From positions 1-5,610 of the forward strand of contig JACQHA010000014.1 of NCBI GenBank assembly GCA_016199255.1: 5,610 nt of DNA. The letters are read 5' to 3'. Source of the DNA: Deinococcus sp. (GTDB lineage: Bacteria > Deinococcota > Deinococci > JACQHA01). The position numbers and the translations under genes are program-made. Below are positions 1 through 5,610 of this stretch, piece by piece. The notes under the pieces were generated by a model. That model did no database searches. It had not been told where the DNA came from and saw nothing but the letters and a program-made list of their open reading frames with translations. The stretch's first letter is position 1, and each line of letters begins with the position of its first letter.

Positions 1-1395
1 ACCGCCTGGCGCCGGGTGGGCCTGGTAGGGGAAGACATCCAGTAGAGGCGCGTCGTTGCCGTCCACCCCGTCACCCAGCGAGTTATTGGGGAACCCACCA
101 AAGCCCTCCACCAGCACGCCCGCTGCTGCCTGGAAGGTGATGTCCACCGTGTCGTCAGCCAGCCGGCGGCCGTTGGGATAGCCCGCCAGGTCGCCGCCCA
201 GGACGCCGAAGCGGTTGGGCTCAGCGCTTGGTGGAATGGCTACATTGAGCCGCAGCATCTCCGCCGGCACCACGCCAGGTGGCATGTTGAGGCCGGGGAC
301 GCCGGTAAGGAACACCTGCACTAGGTCGTTGCGGGGCGCTGGAGGCACCGGGACGCCGTAGATCAGGTTGATCAGCTTGGCCGGCTCAGGATCCAGGACG
401 AAGCTCAGGAACTGGCCGTCCTGGGAAGGTGGGGAGGCGTTGAAGCGGTCCTTCATCCCTAGCGGGATCACCGCCTCGTTTACCAAAGGCATCGCCAGGC
501 GCGACACCTGGACGAAGGGGCCTACCTGGCTGGCAGCCTCGCCATCATCGCGCAGCACCCGGGTGCGGTGCCGGCCGCCAGTGGCCCAGACGCCCACTAC
601 CGCAGCCGGATCAGCTGGATCAGTGGGCCGGGTGCCGTTGCGGGTAATGGCAGTAATGGGAAGCTGCAGGGAGATGGTGTGCACATTGAAGCCCGCCAGG
701 TAGTCAATTCCCTGGCCAGTGTTGCCGGGAGGGCCGCCCCGGATGGTGAGCAGGTCGAAGATGCCGCCCAGGTCGGCGAAGAAGGCATCGTCCCGCTGCC
801 CGGCGAACACCCGGCCGCCGCCCACCAGCGGGCTAATGGCCGCATTGGCCAGCGCCGCATAGTCGGGAATGGAGTTGACGCCCACGTTCACTGGCGGCGT
901 GGGCAGGTTCCGGCCAATGACCGTGCGCGCGCCGCTGTCCAGGTCCACCCGGGTCACCATGAGGGACTGACGGATGTTCCAGTCTGGGTCAGCCAGCGAG
1001 GTGATGGGGCCAGTGTTGTAGAGGAAGGTGTTGTTGTTCTGGCGGGTGGTGGTGAAGCGGAACTCGTAGTCAATGTCGCTCAGCGCATCGCCGTCGTTGT
1101 CCAGGTGGATGGCGTACAGCACGTCGTCGCCAAACTTCCAGAAGTTGGGCCCGCTCTGGGGCGACTGCAGCGGGATCCAGTTGGTGATGATGGTCACCGT
1201 GTCCGGCTGGTCGGGGCTCACAAAGAACCACACATCGGTGACGTCCGCCAGCGGGTCTTCACTGATGAGTGGCGCCTCGCGGTGGCTCGAGGCGTCCGCC
1301 ACCTGGGGTGCCTGCCCCAGGACCAGGGCCAGCCCGGCGGCAAGCAACGCCCCCAGGCTGGCTGCCTTCTTGCTGATCTTCAGCCAGTTCACCAT
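1..1395 (-). CDS. DUF4331 family secreted protein (partial, C-terminus off window)
   Basis: The frame is open from an ATG at 1395 down to base 1 (465 codons, no stop seen). AGGAGG at 1402-1407 lies 6 nt upstream of the ATG and fixes the start. Residues 1-35 form a Sec signal peptide: basic residues K6, K9 and K10, a hydrophobic stretch at about 11-27, and a likely cut after Ala-Asp-Ala at 33-35. The mature protein would begin with SSHREAP (36-42), the hallmark N-terminus of the DUF4331 family (PF14224), followed by acidic residues D47, D51 and D54 and the WFFVSPD segment. The final visible stretch, with a GDGVDGND-like turn and FPY, resembles the usual C-terminal end of the family, so probably only a few residues are missing. 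The family is exported and of unknown function. I infer a location outside the cytoplasmic membrane. The gene lies downstream of the mtnP-kinase pair on the same strand but 146 bp away, so it probably has its own promoter. Confidence 0.9.
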   Translation of the reverse strand, partial: MVNWLKISKKAASLGALLAAGLALVLGQAPQVADASSHREAPLISEDPLADVTDVWFFVSPDQPDTVTIITNWIPLQSPQSGPNFWKFGDDVLYAIHLDNDGDALSDIDYEFRFTTTRQNNNTFLYNTGPITSLADPDWNIRQSLMVTRVDLDSGARTVIGRNLPTPPVNVGVNSIPDYAALANAAISPLVGGGRVFAGQRDDAFFADLGGIFDLLTIRGGPPGNTGQGIDYLAGFNVHTISLQLPITAITRNGTRPTDPADPAAVVGVWATGGRHRTRVLRDDGEAASQVGPFVQVSRLAMPLVNEAVIPLGMKDRFNASPPSQDGQFLSFVLDPEPAKLINLIYGVPVPPAPRNDLVQVFLTGVPGLNMPPGVVPAEMLRLNVAIPPSAEPNRFGVLGGDLAGYPNGRRLADDTVDITFQAAAGVLVEGFGGFPNNSLGDGVDGNDAPLLDVFPYQAHPAPGG

Positions 1396-1541
1396 ATCTT
1401 TCCTCCTGCGAGGTTCAGAATTGCGCGATGTGCGAGCACTGGGTAATTCCCGGGAATCGCCAGAGTGCGCCCACATCACGGGCCTAGCCTAGGCCAGCAA
1501 ACATAAGACGCGCCGCATAGCGCCGTAAGAAAAGTAAGGAC
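1396..1541 (-). promoter_or_regulatory. Upstream region of the DUF4331 gene with two perfect palindromes
   Basis: This gap separates the kinase stop from the DUF4331 start. It contains ATTCCCGGGAAT at 1446-1457 (12-bp perfect palindrome) and GGCCTAG-C-CTAGGCC at 1481-1495 (7-bp arms around one base). They lie about 50 and 85 bp upstream of the start codon, where operators would sit. I see no convincing -35/-10 pair and no hairpin followed by a T-run that would end the kinase transcript. A role as regulator-binding sites is inference from symmetry and position only. Confidence 0.4.
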
Positions 1542-2573
1542 CTAGAGGTAGGACTGCAAGGTGGCTCGCATAAAGGCTGGCTCTAGGTACTGGCTGATCT
1601 TGTGGTCAGTAGCCGCTTCGCGGATGGTCACCTGGTCTAAATAGCAGCGGGCCCGCCAGTAGGCGCACCAGCTGAAGGCCCGCAGGTAGGTGTAAAGGCG
1701 CATGAGCTGGAATTGCCAGCGCAGCACCGGGCGCAGCGCTAGAGGATAGCTGGCTACATACGCGTTGAGGAAGAACTCTTCTTCGGCCGGGCTCAGCACG
1801 TGAGCGAACTCGTCCCGCCAGGTGGTAGTGGTGATGTTCAGCAAGTGGGTGAGGTCCAGGGCCGGGCTGGTAATCTGGGCCCGCTCCCAGTCGACAAGCT
1901 GGGCAGTGCCCTGGCGCACCAGCCAGTTGGCCGGGTTCAAATCGCCGTTCACCAGGCTCCTAATAGGGTGCGCCGCAAAGTGGGCCTCATCCCTGCTGAG
2001 CCGGGCGCTGGCGCGCTCTAAAAGCTCCCGGAGCAGTGCCGCCAGTCCCGGCTTCCCTGGGGCGCCGGCAGCGAAGAACACGTCTGCCTGGTGCTGTGAT
2101 TCAGCGAACAGAGCCTGCAGCGGCCGGTCCTGGACAATAAAAGGATGCCTCTTGGCCACTGGCAGCCGGTGAATGATGGCCAGGGTGCGGGCGGCTGCCG
2201 CTAGGTCGCGGCGGTAGTTGAGCGGCCGGCCGGGGAGGTAATCCTCGATCAGGAGCCCCAAGGGGAGGATCTGGAGGGTGTCATCCAGGTAGCGGGGGCG
2301 GGGGGTGAGGCTGGTGGACTTTAAGAACTGCAGGGTGCAGTACTCGTAACGGATCTGCGCCGCCGGGTCCAGGCCAATCTGGGAGACGGTGTTGAGCCGC
2401 ACCACAAAGTGCCGCCCCCACACTTGCAGGTGGTAATTCAGGTTAATGGCCCCGCCCGGAATGGGGGTGAGCTGGAACCGGATGGTAGGGCAAAGGCCCA
2501 GTGCTGGCCATATCTCCCGCTGCTGCTGGAGGTACTGGCGTACCTGGGGAAGATAGTGTCTGAGGGCGTTCAC
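1542..2573 (-). CDS. APH/choline-kinase-fold phosphotransferase coupled to mtnP
   Basis: A 343-residue protein of the aminoglycoside phosphotransferase/choline kinase superfamily (PF01636-like), which transfers the ATP gamma-phosphate to a small hydroxylated substrate. Visible elements: a glycine-containing nucleotide loop and strand at about 39-61 (with FVVRLN where the ATP-binding lysine usually lies, Arg59 here), a helix with Glu77, a hinge-like LLIEDYLPG at 107-115, the Brenner catalytic motif at 208-219 (VNGDLNPANWLV, putative catalytic Asp211 and Asn216), and the metal-binding Asp228 in LVDWE. Two histidines common in the motif (HGDLHPxN) are asparagines here. No signal peptide, so cytoplasmic. 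The start is GTG, overlapping the mtnP stop as GTGA, with only a weak upstream GGAG, which suggests translational coupling. The partner hints at nucleoside or thiosugar metabolism, but the catalytic loop does not look like methylthioribose kinase (HGDLHTGS in MtnK as I recall). The substrate is unknown. Confidence 0.82.
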   Translation of the reverse strand: MNALRHYLPQVRQYLQQQREIWPALGLCPTIRFQLTPIPGGAINLNYHLQVWGRHFVVRLNTVSQIGLDPAAQIRYEYCTLQFLKSTSLTPRPRYLDDTLQILPLGLLIEDYLPGRPLNYRRDLAAAARTLAIIHRLPVAKRHPFIVQDRPLQALFAESQHQADVFFAAGAPGKPGLAALLRELLERASARLSRDEAHFAAHPIRSLVNGDLNPANWLVRQGTAQLVDWERAQITSPALDLTHLLNITTTTWRDEFAHVLSPAEEEFFLNAYVASYPLALRPVLRWQFQLMRLYTYLRAFSWCAYWRARCYLDQVTIREAATDHKISQYLEPAFMRATLQSYL

Positions 2574-3445
2574 AACCCGGCACGCTCCAGGTACTTGCCA
2601 ATAATTGGGCGCAGCGCCGAGCGCTGTCCCTTGGGCACGAGCTTCAAGTCGGTGACAAGGGCCTGTTCCAGGGCGCGGCCGCAGGGGCAGTCGCCCTGGG
2701 GCGGCAGGGTGCGCACTGCCTGAGTAATGAGCGCCTGGGCATTTTGCACGTTCTTCAGCAAATTGGTAATGACCATTTCCGCACTGACTTTCTCCTCACT
2801 CACATGCCAGCAGTCATAGTCGGTGACAAACGCCAGGGTGGCATAACACAGCTCCGCTTCCCGGGCCAGCTTGGCCTCCTGGAAGTTCGTCATGCCAATC
2901 ACGTCCATGCCCCAGGAGCGGTAGAGCTCGGACTCCGCCCTGGTGGAAAACGCTGGCCCCTCCATGCAGAGGTAAATTCCTCCTACATGCGGGTCCAGCC
3001 CCGCAGCCTGTGCCGCCTCGGCCAAGGAGGCAGCCAGGCCAGCGCACACTGGATCGGCCATACTGACATGGGCCACGATGCCATCACGGAAGAAAGTATC
3101 GATGCGGCCCTTGGTGCGGTCTACAAACTGATTGGGAATCACCAGGTCCAGTGGCCGGTGCCGCTCATGCAAGCTGCCCACAGCACCTACCGAGATCAGC
3201 CGCTCCACCCCCAGCAGCTTGAAACCGTAGATGTTGGCGCGGAAGTTCAGTTCCGAAGGGGAGATGCGGTGCCCCCGGGCATGGCGAGCCAAGAATGCCA
3301 CCTGCCGCCCCTGGAGCGTCCCCACCACGTAGGCATCAGAGGGATCACCGAAAGGAGTTCTGAGCCGTACCTCCTGGGGGTCGCTGAGACCGGGCATCTG
3401 GTACAGCCCGCTACCGCCAATGATGCCAATGGTAGCTTCGGCCAT
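2570..3445 (-). CDS. mtnP: S-methyl-5'-thioadenosine phosphorylase
   Basis: A 291-residue member of the MTAP/PNP phosphorylase family, close to the usual length (human MTAP is about 283). It cleaves methylthioadenosine with phosphate to adenine and methylthioribose-1-phosphate in methionine salvage; some homologues also use 5'-deoxyadenosine. Visible motifs: phosphate-loop GGSG at 10-13, RHARGHRISPSELNFRANI at 54-72, MEGPAFSTRAESE at 161-173 (substrate-binding Glu and Met region), GMTNFQEAKLAREAE at 184-198, and TDYDCW at 208-213. The two aspartates of that last motif (D209, D211) match those that select adenine in human MTAP, favouring adenine over hypoxanthine substrates. An open frame extends upstream to 3523, but the ATG at 3445 is chosen because AAGGAGG lies 4 nt upstream (3450-3456) and the protein then starts right before the first beta strand. 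The C-terminal CPCGRALEQAL segment is an extension absent from the human enzyme, as I recall. It is the first gene of a coupled pair with the kinase. Confidence 0.93.
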   Translation of the reverse strand: MAEATIGIIGGSGLYQMPGLSDPQEVRLRTPFGDPSDAYVVGTLQGRQVAFLARHARGHRISPSELNFRANIYGFKLLGVERLISVGAVGSLHERHRPLDLVIPNQFVDRTKGRIDTFFRDGIVAHVSMADPVCAGLAASLAEAAQAAGLDPHVGGIYLCMEGPAFSTRAESELYRSWGMDVIGMTNFQEAKLAREAELCYATLAFVTDYDCWHVSEEKVSAEMVITNLLKNVQNAQALITQAVRTLPPQGDCPCGRALEQALVTDLKLVPKGQRSALRPIIGKYLERAGL

Positions 3446-3596
3446 AGGTCCTCCTTGCGCCAGGTGGGAAGCCTGGCATGGTACCCCAGTAGGTGTACTG
3501 CCGTTGGGGCCTCTCTCGATCAATTGAGCTTAACCCAACTGGCCAGGGGCTGTCTGAGGTAGGCTGAGGCCAGAACTGGTGAAGGCAGGTGAGAAT
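3446..3596. promoter_or_regulatory. Divergent intergenic region between mtnP and the DUF2064 gene
   Basis: 151 bp between two divergent genes, which must hold promoters for both. I found no pair of elements close enough to the sigma-70 consensus to call. It contains inverted repeats: GCCAGG/CCTGGC at 3459-3464 and 3472-3477, ending just upstream of the mtnP ribosome site; CAGTA/TACTG at 3487-3500; an overlapping CCCCA/TGGGG pair at 3484-3509; and the 8-bp palindrome TCAATTGA at 3520-3527. The first would form a hairpin in the mtnP leader RNA. None matches a riboswitch that I recognise. Confidence 0.35.
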
Positions 3597-4349
3597 ATGG
3601 CCACTAAGAGCCCGGGACGAGGAAAACAGGCGCTCTGCCTGTTTGCCAAGTATCCCGCCCCTGGCGCAGTAAAGACTCGCCTCTGCCGGCCCCAGCCGCC
3701 TTATCGGCACCTGAGCCATGAGGAAGCGGCACAGCTCTACGACGCCTTTCTCACTGATCTCACTGGACGGCTCCGCCATGGCCCCTGGGACCTCCGGCTC
3801 TGTTTGGCCTCAGGCAGCACTGCGGAGCAACTGGCGGACCTAGAGCGGCGCTACCAGGTGCCGGTGTGGGAAGACCCGGGCACCGGTGGCGACCTTGGCC
3901 AGCACCTGGCTGATGCCTTCGCTGCCTTCTTAGACCAGGGCTACACCCAGGTGGTCATTTTAGGCAGCGACGTGCCACACCTAGCGGAAGACACTGTGAG
4001 GCAGGCATTTGTTGCTCTCCAGGACGTAGATCTGGTGATTGGCCCTGATAGCGGCGGCGGGGCCTATTTGTTGGGCTGCCGGCGCGCTCTGGGTCTGTTC
4101 ACCGGGGAGTGGCAGGGGCGGCACATTACCTGGAGCCAGGGAAAGGACTGCGCCGAGCTGGTGGCGCGGGCCAGGGGCCAGGGGGTGAGTTACGTCCTGC
4201 TGGAGGAGTATCGAGACATAGACTATCCCCTAGACCTATGGCACCTGGCCCAGGAGTTAGGCACCGGGCAGATCCCAGAAGCGCTCTGTCCCTGCACTGC
4301 CCAGGTGGTCAGGCGGTCAACGGATGCGCCTCCGGTGCGCAGCCTATAA
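3597..4349 (+). CDS. DUF2064 / TIGR04282 GT-A-like glycosyl/nucleotidyl transferase
   Basis: A 250-residue protein of the DUF2064 family (PF09837; TIGR04282, a transferase related to CofC-like and GT-A folds). Visible motifs: [15 protein letters not shown] at 15-29 (nucleotide-binding start of the fold with the family KTRL signature), [15 protein letters not shown] at 41-55, LGSDVPHL at 122-129 (the GT-A metal/nucleotide aspartate), [13 protein letters not shown] at 148-160, and DIDYPLDL at 207-214 near the end of the core. There is no signal peptide or membrane segment, so it is cytoplasmic. A GTG at 3579 is also in frame, but the ATG at 3597 has AGGTGAG at 3587-3593 just before it and begins closer to the conserved core. 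In other genomes the family often sits with radical-SAM/selenodomain proteins and is annotated in arsenosugar biosynthesis; those partners are not seen here. The substrate is unknown. It is divergent from mtnP. Confidence 0.88.
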   Translation: MATKSPGRGKQALCLFAKYPAPGAVKTRLCRPQPPYRHLSHEEAAQLYDAFLTDLTGRLRHGPWDLRLCLASGSTAEQLADLERRYQVPVWEDPGTGGDLGQHLADAFAAFLDQGYTQVVILGSDVPHLAEDTVRQAFVALQDVDLVIGPDSGGGAYLLGCRRALGLFTGEWQGRHITWSQGKDCAELVARARGQGVSYVLLEEYRDIDYPLDLWHLAQELGTGQIPEALCPCTAQVVRRSTDAPPVRSL

Positions 4350-4355
4350 GCTGAT

Positions 4356-4371
4356 AGCGGGTGGCCCCGCT
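4356..4371 (+). terminator. Short GC hairpin after the DUF2064 gene, possible weak terminator
   Basis: AGCGGG (4356-4361), loop TGGC, CCCGCT (4366-4371): a perfect 6-bp GC-rich stem starting 7 nt after the stop of the DUF2064 gene. No T-run follows, so it is not a canonical intrinsic terminator. It may only be a 3'-end stabilising hairpin. Confidence 0.3.
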
Positions 4372-4389
4372 GAAGCAGCCAGCTGGGTG

Positions 4390-4500
4390 GCGGTTAAAGC
4401 GCGCCTGGTAGATGCCCATAATGGGGCCCAGCCCCATAGAGACCGTAGGGAACTCCCAGAAGTTCTCCAGCTGCTCTACAGTCAGATGGGTCAGGCCATG
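4390..4500 (-). pseudogene. Relic of a homodimeric-type pyruvate dehydrogenase E1 (aceE-like) gene
   Basis: The minus strand here encodes 37 residues containing LTVEQLENF followed directly by [13 protein letters not shown], then [10 protein letters not shown]. The second part is the highly conserved thiamine-diphosphate-domain segment of AceE-type pyruvate dehydrogenase E1 and related transketolase-like proteins ([19 protein letters not shown]). The first part resembles the LTxEQxxNF stretch that lies some 20 residues earlier in full-length E1 proteins, as I remember them, so an internal deletion appears to have joined the two. The frame is open only from 4542 to a stop at 4309-4311. It has no suitable start or ribosome site, and the similarity stops after FNR. 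A full E1 is around 800-900 residues, so this is a non-functional fragment. The family assignment rests on motif recall, not alignment. Confidence 0.72.
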
Positions 4501-4528
4501 GCTGGAGCCGGCGGTTAGAGGGGAGTAC

Positions 4529-4557
4529 TTGACAGGGTAGTGCTAAAGTATTATAGA
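4529..4557 (+). promoter_or_regulatory. Sigma-70-type promoter of the arsR-dsrE operon
   Basis: A perfect -35 TTGACA at 4529-4534 and a -10-like TATAGA at 4552-4557 are separated by 17 bp. The local sequence is markedly AT-rich against the GC-rich surroundings. Transcription would start near 4564, about 25 nt before the arsR ATG. This is the clearest promoter in the window. Confidence 0.72.
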
Positions 4558-4560
4558 TAT

Positions 4561-4576
4561 TTCTAGAATTCTTGAA
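4561..4576. promoter_or_regulatory. Candidate ArsR operator, 16-bp near-perfect palindrome
   Basis: TTCTAGAATTCTTGAA is a palindrome with one mismatched pair (7 of 8 pairs match) and can also be read as two tandem TTCnnGAA units. It lies right after the -10 element and over the predicted start of transcription, the usual place for autorepression by ArsR/SmtB-family dimers. Binding by the adjacent regulator is inferred from position and symmetry. Confidence 0.55.
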
Positions 4577-4587
4577 GGTTGGCTGCC

Positions 4588-4953
4588 ATGAGGAAACAAA
4601 AACCTTACACCGACATCGAGCACGAACTCTACAGATGCCATGCCGACATGTGCAAAGTATTCTCCCACCCTACCCGCTTAGCCATCCTGAACACCCTGCG
4701 AGAGCAGGAGATGACTGTCTCTGACCTCGCTGACCGGCTCGCGGTCACGGTGGGCAATCTCTCCCAACACCTGAACATGATGAAGCAGCGGCGGGTGCTC
4801 GTCTCGCGGAAGAGCGGCAACAACGTGTATTACCAGCTGGCCAATCCCAAAATGCTGCAAGCCTTTGATTTGATCCGGGAAATTCTGCTGGAACAGCTGC
4901 AACGGGAAAGCATTCTAGTCAGACACCTGGAGCGTGCCCAGGCCCGGTGGTAG
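4588..4953 (+). CDS. ArsR/SmtB-family winged-helix transcriptional regulator
   Basis: A 121-residue dimeric winged-helix repressor. Visible: a first helix with C17 and C22 (RCHADMCKVF), the family signature SHPTRLAILNTL at 26-37, the helix-turn-helix at about 43-66 (TVSDLADRLAVTVGNLSQHLNMM), the wing at about 70-84 (VLVSRKSGNNVYYQL), and a C-terminal dimerisation helix at about 87-118. The alpha-3 metal motif ELCVC of arsenic/cadmium sensors is replaced by EMTVSDL, so arsenite sensing of the classical type is unlikely. The two helix-1 cysteines might sense thiol, persulfide or metal. An in-frame TTG at 4579 exists, but the ATG at 4588 is preferred: GAAGG at 4574-4578 is 9 nt upstream, whereas the TTG has no room for a ribosome site. 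It is first in an operon with a DsrE protein and has its own promoter and palindrome, pointing to autoregulation. Confidence 0.9.
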   Translation: MRKQKPYTDIEHELYRCHADMCKVFSHPTRLAILNTLREQEMTVSDLADRLAVTVGNLSQHLNMMKQRRVLVSRKSGNNVYYQLANPKMLQAFDLIREILLEQLQRESILVRHLERAQARW

Positions 4954-4990
4954 CGCCTGGATTCTGGCACGCGCTCGGAGGGGAGGAGAC

Positions 4991-5341
4991 GTGGACAAAC
5001 TCACCATAGTTATCCAGGACCCGCCCTATGGCAGCGAGAAGCCCTATAACGCCCTGCGCTATGCCTCGGCCCTGCTCACTAACCAGGTGGGAGTACAGAT
5101 CTTCCTGCTGGCAGATGGGGTGGCCGTCGCCAAGCGCAACCAGAAGACGCCCACCGGCTACTACAACACGGCGCAGATGCTCAGCGAGCTACTTGCCAAG
5201 GATGTCAAGGTGAAGAGTTGTGCCACCTGTTGTGCCGCCAGGGGGCTGAGCCAGCCAGAACTCGTCGAGGGGGTTGAGATCGGTCACATGTCCGATCTGG
5301 CCCGCTGGACAAAAGAAAGTGACGCGGTGGTGACGTTCTAA
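4991..5341 (+). CDS. DsrE-family sulfur-relay-like protein
   Basis: A 116-residue small alpha/beta protein of the DsrE/DsrF/YchN family (PF02635), cytoplasmic; relatives bind or relay sulfane sulfur on cysteines. Visible: first strand KLTIVIQDPPYGSEKPYNALRYA, a second strand VQIFLLADGVAVAK (35-48) with the typical LLADGV turn, and the cysteine cluster SCATCCAARGL at 76-86 (C77, C80, C81), matching the conserved C-x2-C-x3-RG position of the family with one extra cysteine. The GTG at 4991 is chosen because GGAGGG at 4977-4982 lies 8 nt upstream and the fold begins there; the frame is open to a 4934 ATG, but that overlaps arsR and adds 19 non-homologous-looking residues. It lies 37 nt after arsR, and its TAA overlaps the next ATG by one base (TAATG), so it is in one operon and probably coupled downstream. 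Confidence 0.87.
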   Translation: MDKLTIVIQDPPYGSEKPYNALRYASALLTNQVGVQIFLLADGVAVAKRNQKTPTGYYNTAQMLSELLAKDVKVKSCATCCAARGLSQPELVEGVEIGHMSDLARWTKESDAVVTF

Positions 5342-5610
5342 TGAGCGCCTATCAAGCTGTCAAATTCCTGCACGTCCTCACTGTGGTGTTCATGGCCGCC
5401 CCACTCTACAACCTGGTCGTGGTCAACGAGCGGCTGCGCTTTGGGAAAGCTCCCTTTGCCGTCGATCGCTACTTTGAGAACCTCATCAAGTCCAATGCTC
5501 TGCGCTGCTTCGTCTTCCAGGCGACGGCATTGGTCACGGGCATTCTGCTGATTCTCCTGTTGGGACAGCCACTCAGTGTGCTCTTCACGAATGGGATACT
5601 CCTGGCCAAA
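5341..5610 (+). CDS. Multi-pass membrane protein of unknown function (partial, 3' end off window)
   Basis: 90 codons are open from an ATG that overlaps the DsrE stop by one base. Two hydrophobic segments are clear: residues about 7-28 (VKFLHVLTVVFMAAPLYNLV) and about 57-75 (FVFQATALVTGILLILLLG). A third may begin near residue 78. The loop between the first two carries charged residues (NERLRFGK, DRYFENLIK). The KFLHV opening, with a histidine in the first helix, resembles small integral-membrane families such as CopD or DUF2269 in style only; I do not recognise the family. Coupling to the DsrE gene suggests a joint role, perhaps in transport or redox chemistry of a sulfur compound, but this is inference. 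There is no separate ribosome site; translation is probably re-initiated from the upstream gene. Confidence 0.78.
   Translation, partial: MSAYQAVKFLHVLTVVFMAAPLYNLVVVNERLRFGKAPFAVDRYFENLIKSNALRCFVFQATALVTGILLILLLGQPLSVLFTNGILLAK

Noticed and set aside
568..1446. Long plus-strand open frame (292 codons) opposite the DUF4331 gene
   Set aside because: It is the antisense of a gene with a clear signal peptide and family hallmark; its translation is low-complexity (Val, Gly, Gln rich) with no recognisable domain, as expected from GC-rich antisense frames.
1501..1541. Intrinsic terminator after the kinase gene
   Set aside because: The GCGCC-type repeats here are direct rather than inverted, give only a weak stem, and are not followed by a T-run on the minus strand.
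2744..3562. Plus-strand open frame of 272 codons opposite mtnP
   Set aside because: The minus strand encodes an unmistakable MTA phosphorylase; the antisense frame has no motif, and its start lies inside mtnP.
3579..3596. GTG at 3579 as the start of the DUF2064 gene
   Set aside because: The ATG at 3597 has a better placed AGGTGAG and the extra six residues add nothing family-like; the GTG cannot be fully excluded.
4421..4437. Inverted repeat ATGGGGC-CCA-GCCCCAT as a terminator or operator
   Set aside because: It falls exactly on the Ser-Met-Gly-Leu-Gly-Pro-Ile-Met codons of the E1 relic, whose sequence dictates it, and no T-run follows.
4324..4518. Plus-strand 64-codon frame between the DUF2064 gene and arsR
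   Set aside because: It overlaps the DUF2064 3' end, has no good ribosome site, and is the antisense of the E1 relic, which explains its openness.

Overview
This is a GC-rich bacterial chromosome segment with compact genes, good Shine-Dalgarno sites, GTG starts and overlapping stop/start codons. The genes do not fix the lineage. A secreted DUF4331 protein, a MtnP-type nucleoside phosphorylase, a DUF2064 transferase and a remnant of a homodimeric-type pyruvate dehydrogenase E1 would fit Chloroflexota or a deep-branching Gram-positive group, but this is a weak guess. There are no RNA genes, CRISPR arrays or insertion sequences that I can see. No gene-free stretch exceeds about 240 bases.

Layout. 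(1) Bases 1-1395, minus strand: a secreted DUF4331 protein with a clear Sec signal peptide. The window edge cuts it, apparently close to its natural C-terminus. Its upstream gap (1396-1541) holds two perfect palindromes. (2) Bases 1542-3445, minus strand: a two-gene operon of S-methyl-5'-thioadenosine phosphorylase (mtnP) followed by an aminoglycoside/choline-kinase-fold phosphotransferase. The two overlap by four bases (GTGA) and so are probably translationally coupled. (3) Bases 3597-4349, plus strand: a DUF2064/TIGR04282 GT-A-like transferase, divergent from mtnP. (4) Bases 4350-4587: an intergenic region holding a short minus-strand relic of a pyruvate dehydrogenase E1 (aceE-type) gene, then a strong sigma-70-type promoter and a 16-bp near-perfect palindrome. 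(5) Bases 4588-5610, plus strand: an operon of an ArsR-family repressor, a DsrE-family sulfur-relay-like protein and a multi-pass membrane protein running off the window.

How the genes may work together. MtnP cleaves methylthioadenosine (and in some organisms 5'-deoxyadenosine) in methionine and radical-SAM by-product salvage. The coupled kinase is likely to act on a related small metabolite, but its substrate cannot be read from sequence. The ArsR/DsrE/membrane operon looks like a self-regulated sulfur-responsive module. The regulator has two cysteines and lacks the classical CxC metal site, the DsrE protein has a three-cysteine cluster, and a palindrome sits over the predicted transcription start. 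The most distinctive items are this module with its operator and the previously unannotated aceE-type gene relic beside it.
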